Source: JAFECT01 sp036501825 (lineage in GTDB: Bacteria > Pseudomonadota > Alphaproteobacteria > Caulobacterales > Caulobacteraceae). From it: a stretch of 64,000 bases of DNA. The DNA is taken from positions 124,001 through 188,000 of the forward strand of contig DASXZP010000032.1 of the NCBI GenBank assembly GCA_036501825.1. Direction: 5' to 3'. Shown piece by piece: positions 41,715 to 49,772 of this stretch (the stretch's first letter is position 1; the number at the start of each line of letters is the position of its first letter). The position numbers and the translations under genes are program-made. The notes beneath the pieces are model-generated. The model made no database searches and was not told where the DNA came from. It was given only the letters and a program-made list of their open reading frames with translations.

Positions 41715-42543
41715 GCCGGGCTCCCACGACGGCCCAGGCCATCGCCGCGGCGGTGATCAGGGCGTCGACCACGCTATCGCCCACCGGGCCGTGCCAGTAC
41801 GCCCAAGCGGCGCGGCTGTCCGCAACCAAGGAAAGGCGCACGAGATTGATGACCACGATGGTGACGAAGAGGGCGGCGGCGTAGCCGAATTCGCTCGCGA
41901 CCGGCTTTGGCCGCACGCTGCGCGTGACCGCGAGCCAGAGCAGGAGCGCCAGCGATGCGTTCGCCACCGACGTGCAGCCGGACAGGACCGCCACGCGCTC
42001 GTCGCCATGGACGAAGTCAATGACGTTGCCGTGCACCGCGACCCCGCGCACGAGGCCCACCACGCCGGCGTCGAGGTTTTCGATAGGACGCGCAAACAGC
42101 ATGAGCAGCAGTTTGCTCCACATCAGATTGACCGCGAGCGCCACGAGGATCGCGCCGGCCGCCTTCAGCCGATCGTCTGCGCGCGGATCGACGAGGAACC
42201 AGCCGCCGATCAGCGTTGCGCCCAGGGAGGCGACGCCGGTTACCGGTACGGCTGCGAGCGCGATCCCCGCCGCTGCCGCCATCCAATCGAGCGCCCGGGC
42301 GGGGGCGGGCTCGGCGGTGAGGGCCAGCCGCACCCCCAGGCCCAGCGACAGCCAGACCGCCCAACTCACCCCGAGGCCCGTGGGGAGCGCGCCGAAAAAG
42401 CCTTGGCCAGCCACCGCGGCCTTCACCAGTTCGCCCAGGGCGTTGGCCATGACGATGAGCATGGCGGCGGCGACCAGGCGGCCCCGGGTGACGGCGGCGG
42501 GCCGCAGGGACACAGGAGCGTGAAGGGGCCCAGAGGCGGCCAA
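41698..42543 (-). CDS. Exosortase/archaeosortase-family membrane protease
   Basis: A 281-residue protein with about eight hydrophobic segments. The three catalytic residues of the exosortase family are present in correct order: Cys190 in VAVLSGCTSVANASLALLLW, Arg236 in VINLVRLSLV and His251 in AYWHGPVGDSVVDA, with spacing like other members. Exosortases cleave C-terminal sorting signals (for example PEP-CTERM) of secreted proteins at the inner membrane and are thought to move them to another anchor. Start TTG 42543 is uncertain; GTG 42513 is an alternative. It is coupled to the accessory gene and divergent from a tiny VPAPL-signal protein. It is not embedded in an exopolysaccharide cluster, unlike most exosortases. 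Confidence 0.85.
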   Translation of the reverse strand: MAASGPLHAPVSLRPAAVTRGRLVAAAMLIVMANALGELVKAAVAGQGFFGALPTGLGVSWAVWLSLGLGVRLALTAEPAPARALDWMAAAAGIALAAVPVTGVASLGATLIGGWFLVDPRADDRLKAAGAILVALAVNLMWSKLLLMLFARPIENLDAGVVGLVRGVAVHGNVIDFVHGDERVAVLSGCTSVANASLALLLWLAVTRSVRPKPVASEFGYAAALFVTIVVINLVRLSLVADSRAAWAYWHGPVGDSVVDALITAAAMAWAVVGARREIFR

Positions 42544-42567
42544 GCTGTCCAGGGGCTTACATCCCTA

Positions 42568-42595
42568 TTGAATGCGTTCGGCGATCGTCTAGCAT
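42568..42595 (+). promoter_or_regulatory. Possible promoter of the sorting-signal gene
   Basis: TTGAAT (42568-42573), 16 bases, then TAGCAT (42590-42595), 38 bp before the ATG at 42633. The 89-bp gap is shared with the divergent exosortase gene, allowing joint regulation. Weak match to sigma-70. Confidence 0.3.
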
Positions 42596-42632
42596 ATCTT
42601 CGATCCTCGAAGCGCGTTTGGAGCAACCCACG

Positions 42633-42812
42633 ATGACCCGTCTCGTAAGCGTCTCCGCGTTCGCCATCGCCTTTGCCGCCCTGGCCGCTCCGGCCTTTGC
42701 CGGCACGGTGCCAGCGCCCCTGCTGGCCGCCGGTCCCGCGGGCCTTGCCGTGCTCGCCGTCGGCGGCGTCGGCTACATGGCCGTGCGCGCCTATCGCAAC
42801 CACAAGCGCTGA
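42633..42812 (+). CDS. 59-residue signal peptide plus VPAPL-type sorting signal
   Basis: The whole protein is two targeting signals. Residues 1-23 are a Sec signal peptide (MTRLVSVSAFAIAFAALAAP, then AFA before the cut). Residues 24-59 begin GTVPAPLLAAGP, run through a hydrophobic helix (GLAVLAVGGVGYMAV) and end in a basic tail RAYRNHKR. The motif-helix-basic order is that of exosortase sorting signals (PEP-CTERM, VPLPA-CTERM). Only about two residues (GT) lie between the presumed leader cut and the VPAPL motif, so there is no passenger. ATG 42633 has GGAG 9 bases upstream; a TTG at 42618 is possible but less likely. It is divergent from the exosortase gene, which is its most plausible processor. 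Confidence 0.75.
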   Translation: MTRLVSVSAFAIAFAALAAPAFAGTVPAPLLAAGPAGLAVLAVGGVGYMAVRAYRNHKR

Positions 42813-42839
42813 TTCGGCGCCGCGCCCGGCGTTCCTGGC

Positions 42840-43631
42840 TTGGCGCAGGTGATCTGGTTAGCCGTTGTCGTCGGCCTCATCGGACTTGAGGCGGGCGCGA
42901 CGCGTTTGTTCGGCCGTCCACGCTATGGCTGGCGCGACAGCGAGGTGAGCCTCGGGCTGGCGCTGGGTTGGGCCGCGGCGGCCATGGCGACCGGCGGCCT
43001 CAGTCTGTGGATCATCCAGCTGGGCTACGACCACCGCCTGATCGATCTCGACCAGAAGAGCCCCTGGACCCTGGCCGCCGCGATCGTGGCGGCGGACTTC
43101 CTCTATTACCTCTGGCATCGGGCCAGCCACGCTTGGCGCTGGATGTGGGCGACCCATTTCGTCCACCACACGGCCGGGCGGATGAATATCCTGGCCTCGT
43201 TCCGGCAGGGCTGGACCGACCCGATCTCCGGCACGTGGCTGACCTTCGCGCCCCTGGGCCTGCTCGGGTTCTCCCCCGAGGTCTGCGGGGTTTATTTCAC
43301 CCTGCTGCTGGTGGTTCAGGCCGCCGCGCACAACGAGTGGGCGCCGCGGCTGGGACTGCTCGAATGGGTCCTGGTCACCCCGTCGAACCATCGGGTGCAC
43401 CACTCGCTGCGCCGCGAGCACTGGGACCGCAACTTCGGCGGTGTCCTGGTCGTCTGGGACCGCCTGTTCGGCACCTACGCCCCCGAGGGCGAGCGCCTGA
43501 CCGCCTTCGGCCACTCCAGCTTCGACCCGGCCTCAACCAACCCGATCGAGATCGCCACGCGCGAGTGGCGGCTCATGGCCCGCGATGCGCTTCGCCGCTT
43601 TCGACGGCCCGCCACACCGGCCGAGCCCTAA
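42840..43631 (+). CDS. Sterol desaturase/fatty acid hydroxylase family protein
   Basis: A 263-residue di-iron membrane enzyme with four or more helices and the histidine clusters HRASH (93-97), HFVHH (106-110) and HRVHHSLR further on, which bind two irons. The family hydroxylates or desaturates lipids, sterols or carotenoids. TTG 42840 is the upstream-most start; GTG 42849 is an alternative, neither with a good ribosome site. It begins 27 bp after the sorting-signal gene on the same strand, so may share its transcript. Lipid modification linked to the exosortase is speculative. Confidence 0.85.
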   Translation: MAQVIWLAVVVGLIGLEAGATRLFGRPRYGWRDSEVSLGLALGWAAAAMATGGLSLWIIQLGYDHRLIDLDQKSPWTLAAAIVAADFLYYLWHRASHAWRWMWATHFVHHTAGRMNILASFRQGWTDPISGTWLTFAPLGLLGFSPEVCGVYFTLLLVVQAAAHNEWAPRLGLLEWVLVTPSNHRVHHSLRREHWDRNFGGVLVVWDRLFGTYAPEGERLTAFGHSSFDPASTNPIEIATREWRLMARDALRRFRRPATPAEP

Positions 43632-43696
43632 GCATTTCCGGGGATGTGACCTCCGCGCGGCTTTACAGCGGCGCCGGAGTCGGCTGAGGAACGTCC

Positions 43697-45910
43697 ATGG
43701 GTAAGCTTTTTCCTCCTGACGACCACGGCGGCCGGATCGTCGAGGAGCCGCTGGGCGAGGCGCTGTCGCGGCGCTACCTGGCCTATGCGCTCTCGACCAT
43801 CACCCAGCGCGCGCTGCCGGACGTGCGCGACGGCATGAAGCCGGTGCACCGGCGCGTGCTCTACGCCATGCACGCCATGCGATTGAATGCGGACTCCGCC
43901 GCGCGCAAATGCGCCAAGGTGGTGGGCGAGGTGATGGGCACCTATCACCCGCACGGCGACCAGGCGATCTATGACGCGCTGGTGCGCCTAGCGCAGGATT
44001 TCGCCCAGCGCTATCCGCTGGTGAACGGGCAGGGCAACTTCGGCAACATCGACGGCGATTCAGCCGCGGCCATGCGCTACACCGAGTGCAAGCTGACCGC
44101 GGCCGCGCAGATCCTGCTCGACGGCATCGACGAGAACGCGGTCGACTTTCGCCCCACCTACGACGGCCAGGACGAAGAGCCGGTGGTGCTGCCGGGCGGC
44201 TTCCCGAACCTGTTGGCGAATGGCTCCGCGGGCATTGCGGTCGGCATGGCGACGTCGATCCCGCCGCATAACGCCGCCGAGCTGATCGACGCCTGCCAGG
44301 CGATCCTCGCCGACCCGAAGGTCACCACCGAACAACTGATGACCCACGTGCCGGGTCCCGACTTCCCGACCGGCGGCATCGCCATCGAGCCGCACGCTTC
44401 GATCCTGGAGGCGTATGAGACCGGCCGCGGCGGCGTGCGTCTGCGTGCGCGCTGGGAGCGTGAGGACCTGGGCCGCGGCATGTGGCGTGTCGTGGTCACC
44501 GAGATTCCGTATCAGGTGCAGAAGGCGCGGCTGATCGAACAGCTGGCCGAACTGATCGACCAGAAGAAGGCCCCGTTCCTGGGCGACGTGCGCGACGAGT
44601 CCGCCGAGGAAATCCGGCTGGTGCTCGAACCGAAGGTGCGCACCATCGAGCCCGAGGTCCTGATGGAGAGCCTGTTCAAGCTCTCCGACCTGGAGACGCG
44701 CTTTCCGATCAACATGAACGTGCTGGACGCGCGCGGCACGCCCGGCGTGCTCGGGCTGAAGGCGTGCCTGCGGGCCTTCCTCGACCACCGGCGCGAGGTG
44801 CTGATCCGGCGCGCGACCTGGCGCAAGGACAAGGTCGAAAAACGCCTGCATCTGCTCGACGGCCTGGCGATCGTCTTCCTCAACCTCGACGAGGTGATCC
44901 GCATCATCCGTCAGGAAGAGCACCCCAAGGCGAAACTGATCGCGCGTTTCGGGCTCAGCGAAATGCAGGCCGACTTCATCCTCGACACCCGCCTGCGCCA
45001 GTTGGCGCGGATCGAGGAGATGGAGATCAAGCGCGAGCATGACGGCCTGTCGAAGGAACGCGACGCCCTGTCCGGCATGCTGTCCTCCGCCGCCAAACAG
45101 TGGACCCGCGTCGGCAAGGACCTGGCCGAGGTGCGCAAGCAACTGCTCTCCGCGCGCCGCACCACCATCGGCGCCGCGCCCGACGTGGATATGTCCGCGC
45201 CGCTGGAAGCTTTCGTAGTGCGCGAGCCCGTGACGGTGATCCTGTCCGAACGCGGCTGGATTCGCGCGACCAAGGGCCGGGTCGAGGATCCGTCGGAGCT
45301 GAAGTTCAAGGAAGGCGACGCGCTCGCCTTCCTCGTGCCGGCCGAGACCACCGACAAGTTGCTGATCTTCGCCTCGGACGGCCGGTTCTTCACCATCCCC
45401 TGCGACCGCCTGCCGCCGGGCCGCGGTCACGGCGAGCCGCTGCGTCTGATGGTCGACTTCGACGAGGGCGCGAAGGTGCTGGGTGTGTTTGCGCACAAAC
45501 CGGGGCGCAAGCTGATGGTTGCGTCCAAGGCGGGCTACGGTTTCGTATTGTCCGAGGACGACGCGCTGGCGTCCAAACGCGGCGGCCGTCAGGTCCTGAA
45601 CGGCGAAGGCCAGGTCTGCGTCGCCGTCGAGGGCGACCATGTCGCGACGTTGGGCTCGAACGGCAAGGCGCTCATCTTCCCGCTGGACGAACTGCCGGAG
45701 ATGACCCGCGGCAAGGGTGTGAAGCTGCAGGCCTATCGCGAGGGCGGGCTGAAGGATGCGATGACGTTCAGCAAGGCGTCCGGTCCCGAGTGGGTGGATG
45801 GCGCCGGCCGCAAACGCTCGTGGCCCGATTGGAACGACTACCTCGGCAAACGCGCCCAGGCCGGCCGCATCGCGCCGCGCGGGATGAAGAAGCTGCGGGG
45901 GACTGCTTAA
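43697..45910 (+). CDS. parC: DNA topoisomerase IV subunit A
   Basis: A 737-residue ParC of normal length. RRYLAYALSTITQRALPDVRDG opens the winged-helix region; catalytic Tyr128 lies in AAAMRYTECKL; the C-terminal half has a degenerate beta-pinwheel. It decatenates daughter chromosomes with ParE. ATG 43697 follows GAGGAA. The last three residues and the stop (GGGACTGCTTAA) lie inside a REP-like palindrome, which has evidently supplied the end of the gene. Confidence 0.95.
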   Translation: MGKLFPPDDHGGRIVEEPLGEALSRRYLAYALSTITQRALPDVRDGMKPVHRRVLYAMHAMRLNADSAARKCAKVVGEVMGTYHPHGDQAIYDALVRLAQDFAQRYPLVNGQGNFGNIDGDSAAAMRYTECKLTAAAQILLDGIDENAVDFRPTYDGQDEEPVVLPGGFPNLLANGSAGIAVGMATSIPPHNAAELIDACQAILADPKVTTEQLMTHVPGPDFPTGGIAIEPHASILEAYETGRGGVRLRARWEREDLGRGMWRVVVTEIPYQVQKARLIEQLAELIDQKKAPFLGDVRDESAEEIRLVLEPKVRTIEPEVLMESLFKLSDLETRFPINMNVLDARGTPGVLGLKACLRAFLDHRREVLIRRATWRKDKVEKRLHLLDGLAIVFLNLDEVIRIIRQEEHPKAKLIARFGLSEMQADFILDTRLRQLARIEEMEIKREHDGLSKERDALSGMLSSAAKQWTRVGKDLAEVRKQLLSARRTTIGAAPDVDMSAPLEAFVVREPVTVILSERGWIRATKGRVEDPSELKFKEGDALAFLVPAETTDKLLIFASDGRFFTIPCDRLPPGRGHGEPLRLMVDFDEGAKVLGVFAHKPGRKLMVASKAGYGFVLSEDDALASKRGGRQVLNGEGQVCVAVEGDHVATLGSNGKALIFPLDELPEMTRGKGVKLQAYREGGLKDAMTFSKASGPEWVDGAGRKRSWPDWNDYLGKRAQAGRIAPRGMKKLRGTA

Positions 45911-46041
45911 GCCGTCCCGACGCCGTGCTCAAAGTCATCTGCAATGGGACGGCTTTAGCTGTCCCCGATGTTTTCACGTCGCAAAAAAGCGAACATCGGG
46001 GACAGTTTAAGCTGTCCCGTAGGACACCTTAAACTGTCCCC
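45898..46041. repeat. Cluster of four REP-like palindromes
   Basis: Four related units lie at about 45898-45918, 45946-45966, 45998-46018 and 46022-46041, each close to GGGGACAG-TTAAG-TGTCCC. Units two and three are in inverted orientation, joined by a perfect 14-bp stem, CTGTCCCCGATGTT and AACATCGGGGACAG. The first unit provides the stop of parC and the last the stop of the FrnE-like gene. Same family as the pair after smpB. Confidence 0.85.
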
Positions 46042-46691
46042 GCGCTCTCCTCCGCCGCGATGTTGCGCAGGGCCTGTTCGAAGGCTTCCGGCGGTTGGCC
46101 GCCGGAGATCAGGTAGCGGTTGTTGATGATCACCGCGGGCACCGCGTTGATGCCGGCGAGGCGCCATTTGCGTTCATCGTTGCGCACATCGTCGGCATAG
46201 GCGCCGCTGCTCAGCACGTCACGCGCCTTGGCTCCGTCGAGGCCGGCCTTCTCCGCCGCGTGCACGAGCACGTCGGCGTCGCTCACGTTCGCAAGGTCGG
46301 TGAAATAGGCTTCGAACAGCGCCTTCTTCAGTTGTGTCTGGCGGCCTTCGACGCCGGCCCAGTGCAGCAGACGGTGCGCGTCGAAGGTATTCCACACGCG
46401 GCCACCTTCCTCCGTCGACATGGTGTAGCCCACCGCCGCGGCGTGCTCGCGGATCATCTGCCGGCCCTTGGCGCTCTGTTCGCGGGTCGAGCCGTATTTT
46501 TTCTGAATGTGCTCGAAGCAGTCCTCGCCCTCGGGCGCCATGTCGGGGTTCAGTTCGAACGGCTGGAAATGTATGTCCGCCGTCACTTGGCCGTCCAAGC
46601 GCGCCAGCGCCTGCTCGAGGCCGCCCAGGCCCACGACGCACCAGGGACAGACCACGTCGGACACGAAATCGATCTTCAGCGGCGTCGCCAT
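46029..46691 (-). CDS. DsbA-family thiol oxidoreductase, FrnE-like
   Basis: A 220-residue thioredoxin-fold protein with the CPWC active site (Cys15-Cys18) right at the N-terminus and GINAVPAVIINNRYLISGGQPPEAF as the cis-proline region, as in FrnE/2-hydroxychromene isomerase-like oxidoreductases. No signal peptide, so cytoplasmic. ATG 46691 has GGAG upstream. The final codons GGG ACA GTT TAA fall within a REP-like palindrome. Confidence 0.92.
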   Translation of the reverse strand: MATPLKIDFVSDVVCPWCVVGLGGLEQALARLDGQVTADIHFQPFELNPDMAPEGEDCFEHIQKKYGSTREQSAKGRQMIREHAAAVGYTMSTEEGGRVWNTFDAHRLLHWAGVEGRQTQLKKALFEAYFTDLANVSDADVLVHAAEKAGLDGAKARDVLSSGAYADDVRNDERKWRLAGINAVPAVIINNRYLISGGQPPEAFEQALRNIAAEESAGTV

Positions 46692-46816
46692 CGGTAACTC
46701 CAGCAAGTGCTGATCGCATGTGGTCCCGAGGCGGGAGCCGGTCAAGCGGGGCCGGTCGGTCTTGTGCCGTCCGGCGGGGCCGCATACCTCTTGGGCCGAA
46801 CCTCAGGGGACCATCC

Positions 46817-47392
46817 ATGGTCATCGGTCTGATCCTTCTCGCCATCATCGTCGTCGTGGGCGTCATGGCCATGGGCGGCTACAACCGTCTGGTCGCGCTG
46901 AACCAGGCGTCGAACCAATCCTTCGCCGACATCGACGTGCAGCTTAAGCAGCGCGCCGACCTGATCCCGAACCTGGTCGAAACTGTGAAGGGCTACGCTG
47001 CCCACGAGAGCGGCACTCTGGAGGCGGTGACCGCCGCTCGCGCCGCCGCCACCTCGGCGACCACGGTCGACCAGAAGGTGCAGGCCGAATCGGCCCTGAC
47101 CGGGGCGCTGCGCCAGCTGCTGGCGGTGTCCGAGGCCTATCCGGACCTGAAGGCCAACCAGAACTTTCTGCAGTTGCAGGGTGAGCTCGGCGATATCGAG
47201 AACAAGCTCGCGGCCTCGCGGCGGTTTTTCAACAACTCGATCGGCGAGTTCAACGCGGCGCGACGTCAGTTCCCGACCGTGCTGTTCGCCGGCGCGTTCG
47301 GCTTCGGTCAGGACCGGGCGTTCTTCGACGTCGGCGCCGACGATCGCGCGTCGATGACGGCGGCCGCGCCGCAGGTCAAATTCGGGAGCTGA
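46817..47392 (+). CDS. lemA: LemA-family protein
   Basis: A 191-residue protein with one N-terminal membrane helix (MVIGLILLAIIVVVGVMAMG) and a helical domain beginning YNRLVALNQASNQSFADIDVQLKQRADLIPNLVETV, the LemA signature, then FNNSIGEFNAARRQFPTVLF. LemA proteins often pair with M48 peptidases, as here. ATG 46817. The membrane-peptidase gene follows by 6 bp. Confidence 0.93.
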   Translation: MVIGLILLAIIVVVGVMAMGGYNRLVALNQASNQSFADIDVQLKQRADLIPNLVETVKGYAAHESGTLEAVTAARAAATSATTVDQKVQAESALTGALRQLLAVSEAYPDLKANQNFLQLQGELGDIENKLAASRRFFNNSIGEFNAARRQFPTVLFAGAFGFGQDRAFFDVGADDRASMTAAAPQVKFGS

Positions 47393-47398
47393 CCGGCC

Positions 47399-48463
47399 GT
47401 GCAGGCCGTCGGCCTCAAGACCTACATCTGGAACAACAACTTCCGCTCGCTGCTCTTGCTGGCGGGGTTTCCGGTGTTGCTCATCGTCCTGCTCTGGGGC
47501 GTACAGCTCGGCCTGATGGGCGCGGGCTATCTGCCGCACACAGGCGTGATGGCCGAGGACGAGGCGACCTCGACGCGGTGGCTGATCGAGAGCGCGCCGC
47601 TGGCGCTGATCGCGTCGGGCGTCTGGTATTGCATCGCCTTTTTCGGCTACCAGTCGATCATCGACCTGACCACCGGCGCCCACAAGGTGACGCGCGCCGA
47701 GGCGCCGGAGCTGTGGAACCTGCTCGAGAACCTCTGCATCTCGCGTGGCCTGACCATGCCGGACCTGCGCATCGCCGAAACCGAGTCGCTGAACGCCTGG
47801 TCGAGCGGCCTGTCCGACAAACGCGCCGTCGTCACGGTGACGCGCGGTCTGCTGGAAAACCTGAGCCGCGATGAGCTCGAAGCGGTGCTCGCCCACGAGC
47901 TCACCCACCTGATCAACCGCGACAGCCGCCTGATGGTGATCGCGGCGATCTTTGCGGGCGTAATCACCCTGATCGCCGAGCTGTTCGCGCGGGTGCTGTT
48001 TTACGGCGGCGGCGGGCGTTCGCGCAGCTCCCGCGACAGCGGCAAGGGCGCCGGCATGCTGATCCTGGTCGGCCTGGCCATCGCCGCGTTCGGCTACGTC
48101 ATGGCGATCGTGATCCGGTTCGCCATTTCACGCCGCCGCGAGTTCATGGCCGACGCCGGGTCCGTCGAACTGACCAAGAACCCCGACGCGATGATCTCGG
48201 CCCTGCAGAAGATCTCCGGCCACTCCGGCATCCACGCCCCGAACGACATCCAGGCCCTGTTCATCGACAACCACGAAGAAGGCTTCGCGGGATTGTTCGA
48301 CACCCACCCGCCGATCGATCAGCGTATCGCGGCGCTGGTGAAATATGCGCATGGGCATGTGGAAGATGCGGCTGTTGCACCTGACGCGGCGCCCGTTGCC
48401 GTGCCGGTAAGGCCGTCGGATGCGGAGAGTACGTCCGTGCCGGTGAGCGACTCCAACTCTTAG
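47399..48463 (+). CDS. M48-family membrane metallopeptidase
   Basis: A 354-residue membrane protein with hydrophobic segments near residues 18-42, 66-86, 180-200 and 210-230. The zinc motif is HELTH (166-170) and the third ligand comes from REFMADAGSVEL, as in HtpX-type enzymes. The tail is Pro/Ala/Val-rich and disordered. GTG 47399. It forms an operon with lemA and probably degrades misfolded membrane proteins. Confidence 0.92.
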   Translation: MQAVGLKTYIWNNNFRSLLLLAGFPVLLIVLLWGVQLGLMGAGYLPHTGVMAEDEATSTRWLIESAPLALIASGVWYCIAFFGYQSIIDLTTGAHKVTRAEAPELWNLLENLCISRGLTMPDLRIAETESLNAWSSGLSDKRAVVTVTRGLLENLSRDELEAVLAHELTHLINRDSRLMVIAAIFAGVITLIAELFARVLFYGGGGRSRSSRDSGKGAGMLILVGLAIAAFGYVMAIVIRFAISRRREFMADAGSVELTKNPDAMISALQKISGHSGIHAPNDIQALFIDNHEEGFAGLFDTHPPIDQRIAALVKYAHGHVEDAAVAPDAAPVAVPVRPSDAESTSVPVSDSNS

Positions 48464-48494
48464 CGTTGATGCAAGACGCGCGTTGAGGTCGCGT

Positions 48495-48621
48495 TTGCTG
48501 GATCCTCGACGTCGCGCGGCTGACCGCCGCGCAACGCCAAGGATGACGATTCCCTTTTGAATGTTCCCGTCATCCTTGGCGGGGAGGCGCGTTCAGCGCC
48601 GAGCCGTCGAGGATCCAGCAA
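48495..48621. repeat. 127-bp inverted repeat element
   Basis: TTGCTGGATCCTCGACG (48495-48511) and its exact complement (48605-48621), plus an inner pair CGCCAAGGATGACG (48535-48548) and CGTCATCCTTGGCG (48568-48581), make a long hairpin. Weaker pairing continues outward to about 48471 and 48645. It contains no coding capacity and lies between two convergent genes. It looks like a palindromic repeat element or MITE remnant. Confidence 0.75.
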
Positions 48622-48647
48622 GCGCTGCGTTGAACGCGCGTGCGATC

Positions 48648-48926
48648 TCAATGGCGAGGCGCCGATTGTTGGATTTCAAGCCACGCGTCCGGATACGGTT
48701 CGTGGTCCCATTCCTGGTCGGTTGTGTAAGCGCCGCGCTTAAGGAGACGATAGTAGATCGTCATCGCCTCGAAATGACTGCTGGCCTCGAACACGTGGGC
48801 GAGGCGTGCATTGGGGCTGAGCAACTTCCTCGCGTCATCGCCCGACGGCCCGGCGAGCACGCAGGATTCGAGCGCATTACCGTCTTCGTCGCGGTCGATC
48901 CAAATTTCGTGTTGTAGAACGGCCAC
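48648..48926 (-). CDS. Small protein of unknown function
   Basis: A 92-residue hydrophilic protein: LQHEIWIDRDEDGNALESCVLAGPSGDDARKLL, then a helix VFEASSHFEAMTIYYRLLKRGAY and EPYPDAWLEIQQ. Not recognised. It has no signal peptide. It follows bpt by 16 bp on the same strand and may be co-transcribed. Its stop lies just beyond the inverted repeat. Confidence 0.6.
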   Translation of the reverse strand: MAVLQHEIWIDRDEDGNALESCVLAGPSGDDARKLLSPNARLAHVFEASSHFEAMTIYYRLLKRGAYTTDQEWDHEPYPDAWLEIQQSAPRH

Positions 48927-48942
48927 CCGCGGGCGCTATTGT

Positions 48943-49683
48943 TTACGGTGCGTCGTAACGCACCCAGCCGCCCGGCTTGAGCAGCTCCAGTGGGCGGAAG
49001 CGGGCCTTGTAGTCCATCTTTACGCTGCCGTTCACCCAGTAGCCGAGATAGACGTACGGCAACCGCGCCATCGTCGCCTGCACCACGTGATCCAAGATCA
49101 CGAACGAGCCCAGGCTGTCCTTGGTCAGCGACGGATCGTAGAAGCTGTAGACCAGCGACAAACCGTCGGCGAGCATGTCGACCAGTGCGCATGCGATCAG
49201 ATCGCCCGGCCCGCGGTCGGTAGATGGCGCACGGTATTCGATCAGGTGTGTGCGCACCGCGGTGTCTTCGACCATCGCCACATAGTCGGGCCAGGTCATG
49301 TCGCTCATGCCGCCTTCGGCGTGGCGCGCGAGCAGGTAACAGCGGAGCAGGTCGAACTGCTCCATGGTCGCTTCCGCCTCGACCAGGTGGCGCGTCAGGT
49401 GCGCGTTGCGTTCGAGAACCCGGCGTTCGGATTTGGAGAACTCATATTCGCTGACCGGGATGCGCGCCGACACGCAGGCGTCGCAGGCCTCGCACGCGGG
49501 GCGGTAGGCGATGTTCTGGGAGCGGCGGAAACCGACCTGGGTCAGGGCGTCGTTCACCTGGGGCCCCTCGCTCAGCGGCAGATGGGCGAAGACCTTCCGC
49601 TCCTCGCGGTCAGGCAGGTACGGGCAAGGCGACGGCGCCGTGAGGAAAAAACGCAGCTGGCGGGTAGAGAAATGCTGGGTCAC
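48943..49683 (-). CDS. bpt: Bpt-type aminoacyl-tRNA protein transferase
   Basis: A 246-residue N-end rule transferase. CPYLPDREERKVFAHL and FRRSQNIAYRPACEACDACVSARIPV are the N-terminal ATE1-like domain with conserved cysteines, and SFYDPSLTKDSLGSFVILDHV and YVYLGYWVNGSVKMDYKARF the catalytic C-terminal domain. Bpt adds Leu from tRNA to N-terminal Asp/Glu, marking proteins for ClpS-ClpAP. GTG 49683. Confidence 0.93.
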   Translation of the reverse strand: MTQHFSTRQLRFFLTAPSPCPYLPDREERKVFAHLPLSEGPQVNDALTQVGFRRSQNIAYRPACEACDACVSARIPVSEYEFSKSERRVLERNAHLTRHLVEAEATMEQFDLLRCYLLARHAEGGMSDMTWPDYVAMVEDTAVRTHLIEYRAPSTDRGPGDLIACALVDMLADGLSLVYSFYDPSLTKDSLGSFVILDHVVQATMARLPYVYLGYWVNGSVKMDYKARFRPLELLKPGGWVRYDAP

Positions 49684-49772
49684 AGGTCGCGCCGTCCAAG
49701 CTCCTGACCGCGATTAGGACCCATCCTCTTGCCCCCTGCAAGCCTGTTCGCGTCGGACGACCGCCGTTATCC

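Noticed and set aside
44060..45640. 526-codon open frame antisense to parC
   Set aside because: His/Arg/Gln-rich shadow of parC with no ribosome site.
45898..46041. CRISPR array
   Set aside because: The repeated units are palindromic, irregularly spaced and inverted, with no uniform spacers and no cas genes.
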